A stretch of DNA of 64,000 nucleotides from Dermatophagoides farinae (lineage: Eukaryota; Arthropoda; Arachnida; Sarcoptiformes; Pyroglyphidae). The number at the start of each line of letters is the position of its first letter. The stretch's first letter is position 1. Shown piece by piece: positions 21,990-31,038 of this stretch. The position numbers were made by a program, and so were the translations under genes. The stretch is taken from positions 4,526,001-4,590,000 of the forward strand of contig NC_134678.1 in the NCBI RefSeq assembly GCF_024713945.1. Direction: 5' to 3'. The notes beneath the pieces are model-generated. The model was not told the DNA's origin, searched no databases, and saw nothing but the letters and a program-made list of their open reading frames with translations.

Positions 21990-23722
21990 AATAATAATTC
22001 ACTATCACTAATTCTTATTATCACAATTGAAGGCTTGTCCCGATACACATGCGTAATGCTTTAAAACTATGTAATCTTCAAATTTGAAAATGGATCCATC
22101 CAAACCAAAATGACTCATCATCATGAATTGATTTTGTACTCGATATTTGATCGTGTAACATTATGATCCATTTCTTTTTCTTGTATATACGATAATAATA
22201 ATAATAATAATAATAATTAATAAAAGAAGAAACTAATAAAATTATAATTTTTGAAATTTGAATAATATTTATCCACATTGATGCAAAAATGGCTTGATAT
22301 TTGAATCATTCATCCATGACAACGTCATTGGTTTGTTTTGTTTGTATATTGTTCATTCCATTTCATTGTGAAAATCATGAGCATAAATTGTTGAACATCC
22401 CATTCCACATTCATTGGATCATCATCATAATCATAATTTTTATCACCAACATTTAAAAATAATGAAAAGGTAATGACAAAAAAAAATAAAGATGATTTGA
22501 TTTATATAATCTTAACAAACATTTTAGACAATTTATATCAGTGGATATTTTTAGCAAATTGACATCATTTTTGTAATTGTATTCAAAATTGATTTTTTTT
22601 TCTCTTTGATTCGCTTAGAATAGAAAATCAATTAGTTATAGGTGAATCATTTAATGAAGTGATGTCATCTTTTGTTGAAGTTATTTACAAGTTATTTTTT
22701 TCACCACTAAGATCATTATATTGTCGATCGATTATTGAATCGACGATTGTCATCATATATTATTATTCGAAAATTTTCATCTATGATGATGATGATGATG
22801 ATGTTTGCAAAACAAAAGACTTTTCCACTTATTCAAACATATAAAATATCCGAACCAATTATAAATATTTGTTCTTGTATAGTCCATCCGTCTCTTTAGT
22901 TACTAATACATCAGTTTTTGACCCACTTACCCGTTTATTATTTGTTAGTTAAAATCATCATCATTCATTATAATATCATTCCAGTTCGACTATATATATA
23001 TATCAAACCCCATTTACGTCAATTGACTCTTTTCTTTTCTCCCTAATAACAAATGAACAATCGATTGAAGTATGATGATGATGATGATGGCAATGAATCA
23101 TAAAGTTTCTATAAGTATGATAATAATAATTAGTTTTGAAAATCGAGATTTTTTTCTGTTTTTTTTTTTTTTTTTTTTTTTGGTTCTCAAAAGAATGACT
23201 TTCAACTATACGAAAACACCAATTGACAACGAATACCAACTAGATCCAAAAATGAAAATTGATCCAGCTATATAGTCTATATGCGGGGAAACAAACATCC
23301 TGGGGAAAAACCACAGCTAAAACCGTATTGCGGGTATTCTATGAAGACATATTCTGAACATTCATAGTTGCACAAAAATTTTTTTTTCCTATTCTCGAAA
23401 CATTCTCAATTCATTTTATTGCTAGTTGATTTTGCTCAGTGTTTGATTTATCAACAACAACAACCTAAACCTAACGACAATCAACAAGAGCAAAAAAACG
23501 ACAAGATAAATTGCAAATTACAAACCTCCTCAATTATTATATTCATAAGTGTTCATCAGAATAACGAATCAATAATTATAAGCTCTACAGTGCAACTTGG
23601 AAACGTTTGTGAATGTTATCAAAACTTATGCACATCACAGAATCTCATAAGTGTTTGATGTATATTTGAATGTGATTAATACTGAGCTCAACCATATTTG
23701 TATAATCGATTGGTAAAACAAG
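21990..23722. other. LAS1L to FEZ intergenic region
   Basis: About 1.7 kb, very AT-rich. It has (ATA)n at 22190-22217, (GAT)n at 22783-22803 and 23071-23090, poly-T at 23156-23181, and a run of (CAA)n-like triplets at 23450-23470. Its ORFs start at non-ATG codons or consist of repeats. It probably contains the FEZ promoter and 5' UTR. Confidence 0.5.
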
Positions 23723-25626
23723 ATGGAAAAATATTCTAACCTTCGTATCGTACACATTCCATTAGCTTCGATCGATGAAGATGATGACGATGATAATGAT
23801 AATACTGCTAAGAATTGTGAAAACAAATCTAAAAACATAAAGGAGGTAAGCACTTTAAAACTAATGTCGTCATCACGATCCGAAGAATCAATTGAATGGA
23901 ATTTTCATCAACAATTGATGAGTCCGATAAGCGATTTAAACACACCGACAACGCCTTTTACACATCATACAGTGACGAATACAACTGATACTGAAGACTT
24001 TGGCACCGATACTGGATTCTTTAGTTCAGCATCACTATCTTCATCAAAACGTTCTTCAATCGTTGATTTAGATCTTATTATCTCTAGTCTTCCATTGAAT
24101 TCTTTGTCATCAAATAAGTTTTCAAATTCTGCATCAATGAGCCATGTTACAGACCATGATGATGGTGAATCATTTTTAAATGATGATGTGGCTGAGGAAT
24201 CGGATGAAATGACTATTCTCAAAATGACTGATGATTTTGAGGATTTTTCTCGCGATCAAGATTCGATATCTGCATCATTAGAGGATCTGGTTAATTCGTT
24301 TGATGAAAAAGTTAAAAATTGTTTGAAAAATTATGATGAAAACGTCGACAAACTCGCTCCCGTTCAGATGCGAACATTAGATGAAGTCATCCAAAATAGA
24401 CCGTAAGTAAACATTATTATAAATCATTCATTAATAACTTCATTCATAGTGCTTGGTGGACATTAACCGGAAATTATGGAGGCATTCTTCCGATCGATTG
24501 GGAGAAACTATCTCCTGAAGATCAAATCAATGAATCAATAACAACGATTATTAATGATGAGTCTGATATAGATGAAGATGATGGCGATTCAAAATTGAAA
24601 GAATTGATAGATTCATGTTTGGAAATAGAACAAGGACAGCAAGATTCAATTAAAACGGCTGAACAAGTTTTAAAAGAAATTGATGACATCATCACGGGAA
24701 AATCTTTCCAGCAAATTATGAATTGCAATTTGGATTCGAATTCTCATTGCAGTTCTTCACCGCGATGTTCAAGATCATCATCAATTGCATCGTTTGATTA
24801 TATACCAGTGATTCTTCGTTCGACATTCTATCGATTCTCGTTGGACAAACTGAAAACATTCTCATTGGATCAATTACAAGATTTATATGAAGATCTGGAA
24901 GGAAAAACGCAAAAACATTCACAAGAATTAATTAATCGCCTTGCTGAACGCGATGAACTTGAATATGAGAAAGAATTAAAAAGTGCTTTTCTTTCATTGT
25001 TGGTCAAAATTCAAAAACGTCGTAAAGATTTTTATAAGAAATATGGTAATAATCAGCAACAAGGGCAACGATATCGGAAACATCGTTATCTGACCACTGT
25101 CATACCTTATTGCAAAGATATGAAATTCACTAAGAATATTCAAGCATTACAAACATTAATTAAAAGTAAGTGACTGATTCTGATCGATTTGAATTGAAAT
25201 AAATTTTTCTTTGATTTGATAGTTCTTAAAGCAATGTTGGACGATTCGCCGGCTGTACCAGCCTTGCTGACTGATTATATTTTGAAATTCATTTGCCCAT
25301 CAGATTTGAACCAGAATGAAAATGATCATTATCATCAGAACATACGGCCAAAATCATCACCGCAAATTTCACAGATGATAATAAAGAATAAAAAGAATGA
25401 TTCGGTGAATTTTTCACGATTTCTGAATCATACTTTTCGTGCAGCATCGCTTAGATCCTTTTCATTTCGTGATTCAGTTTTCGGGGATGGATATGTTGCA
25501 ACAAAAACAACAAATACAATGGCGGCACAAGATCTAGTCGATAATTACGAAAAAAGTCGATCAACATTGTTAACTAATATTCTTGACAAAGCAACCTCAA
25601 ACCCGGCTTCCGTAATTTTAGCTTGA
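23723..25626 (+). CDS. unc-76: FEZ/UNC-76 kinesin adaptor
   Basis: Fasciculation and elongation protein zeta: a cytosolic kinesin-1 adaptor for axonal transport. Exons 23723-24402, 24450-25165 and 25223-25626; 599 aa. The acidic, Ser-rich N-terminus is followed by the FEZ core: SLEDLVNSFDEKV, NYDENVDKLAPVQMRTLDE, AWWTLTGNYGGILPIDW, LEDLEGK-type helices with AERDELEYEKELKSAFLSLL, YLTTVIPY, and AMLDDSPAVPALLTDYILKF. These match vertebrate FEZ1/2 in order. The coiled-coil region (about residues 400-470) is the dimerisation/cargo part. The tail after the core is Ser-rich and longer than in vertebrates (about 390 aa in total). Confidence 0.94.
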
Positions 25627-26077
25627 CTTCAATATTGAAAAAATACATTCTTTTCACAAATCATTCTTTTGTTGCTATTGAAAATTGTCTTAAAAGAGTT
25701 TATATTTATTTAAAAACACTTACCCACAAATTCAGGATTTGGAATTTTATAGATAGAAAATTCAAAAAGTGCACTCGTTTTTTGCAAATGCTTTTTAAGA
25801 TACACAACCTTTATTCCAAATTTCATTTATTTTGTCTGTTTTCGTTCAAAACTTTAATAAAAAACATGTTGAATATTAAATGATATAACCGAATATACGT
25901 TATTTTAACCGTTATTTCTGGCTTTCGATAATTTCGTTCAGAATCTCAAAAAAAAACTTTCCAAAAAATTGATTTAATCGTAAAATTTCCGTGCATTTTT
26001 TTCATTTTGAGAAATATTCCGAATTTTTTCCTAAAAAGAATTTCGCTCAATTTATATTCATTACATCTGATGCATCG
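25627..26077. other. FEZ 3' UTR / mL48 upstream region
   Basis: 450 bp of AT-rich sequence. A poly(A) signal (AATAAA) at about 25856 fits FEZ transcript ends. The reading frame entering mL48 is open further upstream, but only from a non-ATG codon. Nothing else is seen. Confidence 0.4.
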
Positions 26078-26738
26078 ATGAATCTAACTATAATGTTTCG
26101 AAAATTTTGTTTCCGTGGCCTGAATATTGCCTCAAATTTAACCCCAATCAAATATTCACAAACAAGAGCGTCAACTTTCTGCTTGAAAGGCATTCATGAG
26201 CCAGAATATTTGGATTATCTCAAGCCACAAATCCCATTTTATAATCTAATCAATATTCAGGTTTGTACTTGTAAATCTTTACTTTTTAAAACATAATTTT
26301 TATTTTTATTTGTTTCAGATAAAAGCTCATGATTTTGCAGTGTTGGAATCATACGGATCATATCTACATCGTTTATCCAATCGATTAGGACTGGTGGTGG
26401 TAAAATATTGGTGTGCACCAAATACAACGAAAAAAATTGAAACACTTCAACATGAATCTTCCGTTGTTCAACATGAATATGAATTGAATTTATATGAAAG
26501 AAATATTCAAATTGAAAAAGTTAGTTCCCGTATCATGTCATTATTAGTGGAAGTTGTTCATCGATCATTACCAGCCGGTGTTCAACTATCTATACATGAA
26601 CATAATCATGAATTACATGAGAAAACACGCTATATCACTGATCATGAATTATTGCAATACAAAAAAGAATTGAAACTATTATTGGACAACAAAAAAGAAG
26701 ATGAAGAGGAATTGACAAGCGGAAAAAAGAAAAAATAG
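26078..26738 (+). CDS. mRpL48: Mitochondrial ribosomal protein L48 (mL48)
   Basis: Large-subunit mitoribosomal protein with an S10-like fold. Exons 26078-26260 and 26319-26738; 200 aa. The start MNLTIMFRKFCFRGLN is Arg-containing and uncharged otherwise, as in a mitochondrial presequence; a second Met follows four codons later. Core: EYLDYLKPQIPFYNLINIQI, HDFAVLESYGSYLHRLSNRL, HEYELNLYERNIQIEKVSS, LPAGVQLSIHEHNHE and a Lys-rich end. The AVLE-Y-x-HRL-x-NRL and LYER-QI pattern matches vertebrate MRPL48 better than MRPS10. It converges on TRIT1, 64 bp away, with two AATAAA signals (26778, 26786) in the gap. Confidence 0.85.
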
Positions 26739-26802
26739 ATTTTTTTTTTAATTTTTATTTAAATTTCAAGATTTCCAATAAATTGAATAAACATGACAAT
26801 TT

Positions 26803-28359
26803 TTAGTTTGTTAATCTAGATTGCTTAATTTGATATCGATGTTTTTTGGATTGTAAATGTTCTTGGTAAGATTTGCCACCACTGATTTGAACCTGACATA
26901 AATCACAATAAAATTGACCAGATATAAAAGTTTCGCTTTGATCGGCATTACTATCATCGTTACTGGCCATTCTTCGAATCGCCAATTCATCTAATAATGA
27001 ATGAATTTTTTCACGTTCTAGTGGTTTAGATTGAGCTCGTAAACAGTGATCAACAATCCGAATGGCGTGATCACGAACTTTTTCATTCCATTCATTCAGA
27101 TTAGTTGTATCCAAACGATAAACATTTGGTACTTCACGAATATTTTCAGAAATCAAAAATCGTCGTCGTATCCATTTTATTTGTTTGTTCACGTATGATC
27201 GGGTTCGTTGTTTGAGCATCAAAATTCCATGGCCAAGCTTCAGCTGTCCGTCATATGAAAGACGTTCTTCTTTGTTCATTACTAAATAACGATGAAATTC
27301 TTTTAGGCCTATCGTCTGAAATATTCCTTCACTGTAATCGGCCTTTTCTCTTTCAATACGCTTGGAATTATAACAATGATGAAATTCAGACAATTCATTT
27401 AATAAACCTTGATGAATCATATCATCAACTCGTGCATCTAATCTTTCATCAAGCACTTGTTTGTCACAATCAACCCAAAAAATTATTGAATTTTTAAACC
27501 TTAATGGTCCACCATGTCTGGATCCACCTTGAGATCGTTGTTCTTTAAGGATTTGGCTCATTTGGCGACCAGTTTGTTGATACACCTGCAAACATCGAAT
27601 AACTTTTCTTCGATTATTAACATGCAATATATTCGCTGATTCAGGATCAATTTCAATCAAGAATCGGTGCAATTTTTCATCCGATATTGATCGTAAATTT
27701 TTATAGGTCAATTTCTGTTTTTGTAGCAAGTCATTTACAGTGTCAATTTGGTCATCTAAAATTTCTGAATGACTTTCTATCGTATCGATTTTAAATTCAT
27801 TATCTGAAATTATTTCTTGTTTCGATCCGACCAATGTATCCCACAATATTGATTCAATATAGTAATTTGTTCCGCCGACGATAATAGGAATTTTTCTTTT
27901 TGATATAATTTCATCAATCTAAATAATAATAAATTAATCAATTATAAAATAATTATGCCTTGTTGAAACTTACAGATTTCATGGCAAGCTTCTGAAAATC
28001 TAAAACTGTAAATTGTTGAAATGGATCAATCAGATCGATGAGATGATGTGGAACTTGTGCTCGTTCATTTGGCAACGCCTTGTTTGTAGCAATATCTAGA
28101 CCTTTATAAATCTATCAGAAAGAAATTATAAATAAAATAAATTCAAACAATTAAAAATTAAAAATAATAATAATAATTAAAACACCTGCATTGAATCAGC
28201 CGATATGATTTCAGCATTTTCATAATGTTCAGCCAATTCTAATGAAAGTTTTGTTTTTCCACATCCTGTAGCACCAATTATAACAATCATTGGATCATAA
28301 CTGATTGTGGCTTTCGAAACCATTGAACAAAAATTTCGCAAATTCCAAAAAAATCTCAT
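26803..28359 (-). CDS. Trit1: tRNA dimethylallyltransferase (TRIT1/MiaA family)
   Basis: Adds an isopentenyl group to A37 of a subset of tRNAs (i6A), in mitochondria and cytosol. Exons 28359-28186, 28111-27974 and 27918-26803; 475 aa. [13 protein letters not shown] is a plausible mitochondrial presequence; a second Met at residue 13 could give the cytosolic form. P-loop GATGCGKT at 29-36, [29 protein letters not shown] and [13 protein letters not shown] match the family. A C-terminal C2H2 matrin-type zinc finger ([15 protein letters not shown]) is the eukaryotic feature. A Ser/Asp-rich linker follows WDTLVGSKQ. It shares a 209-bp divergent promoter with TGS1. Confidence 0.95.
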
Positions 28360-28568
28360 TTATCATTTCATGAAACGAGTGCATTATTCATCATAAAACA
28401 CATTGCGGAATTTTTCGAAATTCTCATTGAGCAAGATCTGGGAAACATTATCACGTGATCATATTTTGTTGCATCATAATCATTGAAAATGAGTGATTTT
28501 GAAATTTGATTGTGTCAAATTTTCTTGCTCATTTCAAATAATTTTTGTGATTAATTCCTGACATAAAA
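28360..28568. promoter_or_regulatory. TRIT1/TGS1 bidirectional promoter with TCACGTGATC
   Basis: Only 209 bp separate two divergent start codons. At 28451-28460 lies TCACGTGATC (E-box palindrome), about 110 bp from the TGS1 ATG and 92 bp from the TRIT1 ATG. Both genes modify RNA; a shared E-box factor is an inference. Confidence 0.5.
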
Positions 28569-29957
28569 ATGGATGACCGTAATGATTTAATTGTGACAAG
28601 AACTAAAGTTCAGCATTCAGAAGATGAAAGTAATAGACATCTTTTCGAAAATTTAGAAATGAGACGTCTTGGTTTGCCTACAGAATTTTTCAGTGCAAAA
28701 TCCAAAAGATTTCATAATAAAAAAAAGAAACGAAATCAAAATTTAATCATCGATCGAATATTGAATAATTTGAATGAATTTCAAATTAGTTCTTTGGATG
28801 ATTCAGATGATAAAAATATTTCTAATGATAAAGTTGAAGACAAATTTAAAATACAGCATCACCTTATCGAATCAAATGTCAATGTTGAAATGTCTGAGAT
28901 CTTTGAAACAAATAATTCCAATTTTGATTCTGATGAAAATTCTCAAGACTATGATAATGATGAAGAGAATGAATTGTTGGGAAATTTACAAGAAGATTTG
29001 GATGTTTCAATGGAAGAAAATGAAGATGATATTGTCGAAGTTCCAACCTTTGTTATGACAAATAACAGCTACGATTATCAAGATGTGCTGGCAAACAATT
29101 CTATCAACGATGAACAAAAAAATGGTGATAATATGATAAACTTGGATTTTGTTACTCCTAAAAAAGGTGGTGATTCAAGAAAGGAAACAAGATCAAAAAA
29201 AAGAAAGAAAAAAATCCGTTTTAATGTTTATTGGCGACAACGTTTCATACTATTTTCTCGTTTCAATCAAGGGATCAAATTAGACGATGAATCCTGGTAT
29301 TCTGTTACTCCAGAAGCCATTGCAAAACATATTGCTGAACGTTTGCAAAACACATTGGCTAAACGTTATCCAAATCGTTGTAATGCCGGTTTTATAATCA
29401 TGGATCCGTTTTGCGGTGCCGGTGGTAATGTCATACAATTCGCTTTACAATCTTTGATACAAAAAGTATATGCGATTGATATTGATCCTGAAAAGATTGC
29501 AATGGCCAAACACAATGCCCGTATCTATGAATGTGATGATAAAATTGAATTTATTTGTGGTGATTTTTTCGAATTGACCAAACATAATCGTTTTCGAGAT
29601 TTGATCGATGCTTGTTTCTATAGTCCACCATGGGGTGGACCAAATTATATTGACCTTAAAAAATTTTCATTGAATCACATGATACCAAATGGATTCGACA
29701 TTTGTCGTCATACATCTAAATATCTAACACCAAACATCATTGTGTTGTTACCAAGAAATTTTGATGAAACCGAACTTCAAAAAGTTTCTGATTTAGTTTA
29801 CAATATTGATTCTAATAAACCAGCACAGCAAGCCCGAATGGTCGAATTGGAACGGAATATGATCTTCAATAAAGTCAAAACAATTACTGCTTATTTTGGT
29901 GACACAATTGATGGATTCAATGAAGTTCCTACCAAAGTTTTGTTCGAAACAGAATAA
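28569..29957 (+). CDS. Tgs1: Trimethylguanosine synthase (TGS1)
   Basis: Hypermethylates m7G caps of snRNAs, snoRNAs and telomerase-type RNAs to m2,2,7G; nucleus and Cajal bodies. Single exon, 462 aa. The acidic N-terminal half (about residues 1-215) is disordered and ends in a basic nuclear-localisation stretch (RSKKRKKKIRF). The methyltransferase core follows: YWRQRFILFSRFNQGI, the SAM site DPFCGAGGN at about 279-287, YAIDIDPEKIAMAKHNARIY, ICGDFF, catalytic SPPWGGPNY and a C-terminal VKTITAYFGD, all as in human TGS1 (853 aa, longer N-terminus). The stop codon lies inside a palindromic poly(A) signal shared with NME6. Confidence 0.95.
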   Translation: MDDRNDLIVTRTKVQHSEDESNRHLFENLEMRRLGLPTEFFSAKSKRFHNKKKKRNQNLIIDRILNNLNEFQISSLDDSDDKNISNDKVEDKFKIQHHLIESNVNVEMSEIFETNNSNFDSDENSQDYDNDEENELLGNLQEDLDVSMEENEDDIVEVPTFVMTNNSYDYQDVLANNSINDEQKNGDNMINLDFVTPKKGGDSRKETRSKKRKKKIRFNVYWRQRFILFSRFNQGIKLDDESWYSVTPEAIAKHIAERLQNTLAKRYPNRCNAGFIIMDPFCGAGGNVIQFALQSLIQKVYAIDIDPEKIAMAKHNARIYECDDKIEFICGDFFELTKHNRFRDLIDACFYSPPWGGPNYIDLKKFSLNHMIPNGFDICRHTSKYLTPNIIVLLPRNFDETELQKVSDLVYNIDSNKPAQQARMVELERNMIFNKVKTITAYFGDTIDGFNEVPTKVLFETE

Positions 29958-29964
29958 ATTTATT
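29953..29964. terminator. Palindromic double poly(A) signal AATAAATTTATT
   Basis: A perfect 12-bp palindrome that reads AATAAA on both strands. It contains the TGS1 stop codon (29955-29957) and abuts the NME6 stop (29967-29965). Cleavage 10-30 nt downstream would place each mRNA end inside the other gene's coding sequence. Confidence 0.6.
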
Positions 29965-30651
29965 TTAAATTTTCTCATTCATATCACAGCTATTTTGAAC
30001 AATTCGATGTATCCATTGTTTTGTATCTAAAATAAAGTAATTTTTTGTTCGCCATTCTGATTCTTCATATTCGAACCATTTTTGTACGGAAAATGAAGGA
30101 AAAAAGAATTCAATCTCACGACGTGCAGTTTCAGGTGAATCCGAACCATGGGTTGCGTTTCGCGTATCAGTTATACCGAATATACCACGAATCGTTCCGG
30201 GTTGTTCCAAACGAGTTTTGAATACTTTGGTTGAACCCATAAGTTGGCGCCATTCTTGTATGGCATTTACTTTTGCTAAAACATGGATAGCTAATTCACC
30301 ACTATTCATCAGGGAAACAAGACGTTCAAAAAAAAATTTTCCTTTATGTTCTTCGTAGAATGATTCTGCTTGCATTCTAGTTAAATGTATTTGAGTAGAT
30401 TTTAGAAATAAAAATCCATTTTCAAAAATTATTGACCGTATTTCTTGTAAACAACTTGGATCTTTACAGATGTGTGGTTTGATGATTGCCAATGTCAATT
30501 CAAGACGTTGATCATCATTGAAGTTGTGTGTAGATTTTAATATTGAATTTTCTCGAATTATTCGCTGACGATTCGTGATTATTCGCTGTATCGATTTTGC
30601 GAAAAGATTTATTCGATTCATTTGTATCATTGCAGAACTTAACTCTGTCAT
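29965..30651 (-). CDS. Nme6: Nucleoside diphosphate kinase 6-type (NME6)
   Basis: NDPK family member of the NME6 group, mitochondrial in animals. Single exon, 228 aa. Residues 1-45 are Arg/Ile/Asn-rich (MNRINLFAKSIQRIITNRQR), a likely mitochondrial presequence; the first ATG is at 30651 and a second (Met11) is also suitable. The kinase core begins LTLAIIKPH and continues FYEEHKGKFFFERLV, SGELAIHVLAK, WRQLMGSTKVFK, GTIRGIFGITDTRNATHGSD with the phospho-accepting His at residue 168, and FFPSF. TDTRNATHGSD and the FSVQKWFEYEE tail mark NME6 rather than NME1. It converges on TGS1 with 7 bp between stops, and is divergent from DZIP1. Confidence 0.92.
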   Translation of the reverse strand: MTELSSAMIQMNRINLFAKSIQRIITNRQRIIRENSILKSTHNFNDDQRLELTLAIIKPHICKDPSCLQEIRSIIFENGFLFLKSTQIHLTRMQAESFYEEHKGKFFFERLVSLMNSGELAIHVLAKVNAIQEWRQLMGSTKVFKTRLEQPGTIRGIFGITDTRNATHGSDSPETARREIEFFFPSFSVQKWFEYEESEWRTKNYFILDTKQWIHRIVQNSCDMNEKI

Positions 30652-31038
30652 ATGGTTGAAATCAATGAAAACATCAATTACGTTGTTTTAGAATGGTCGA
30701 TTTTTTAGAAGCGCTAAATTCAAATAGAATATAAATCCTTATACTGAACCAGGAAATATTTTGAACGCACACAAAATGAGAACGTTTGAATCGATTGTAG
30801 CTCTATAATCAAAAAAAAAAAAAAAAACGAAATCAACGGGAAACATATGTTTATTAAACGATCCAATTTGAACGTCTGGTAACTACACAACAAATCGTTA
30901 CTATGGCAACGTACCAGAATTTGTGTGTATGTATGAAACATTTTATATGATGATGTGATTCAAGTAAATGGTGATTTCATTTTTGAAAACAAAAAAAAAA
31001 TAAAAATAAATCGACGTTATTTTCCATTAGTATAAAAA
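30652..31038. promoter_or_regulatory. NME6 / DZIP1 divergent promoter interval
   Basis: 387 bp between start codons, with a poly-A tract at about 30810-30827. The pair of ATGs leaves no room for another gene. No named factor site was recognised. Confidence 0.35.

Noticed and set aside
22191-22217. CRISPR-like periodicity
   Set aside because: These and similar tracts are plain microsatellites with no spacers of constant length.
23368-23658. 96-aa ORF upstream of FEZ
   Set aside because: Starts at TTG, contains repeat-derived Gln runs, and lies in probable 5' UTR.
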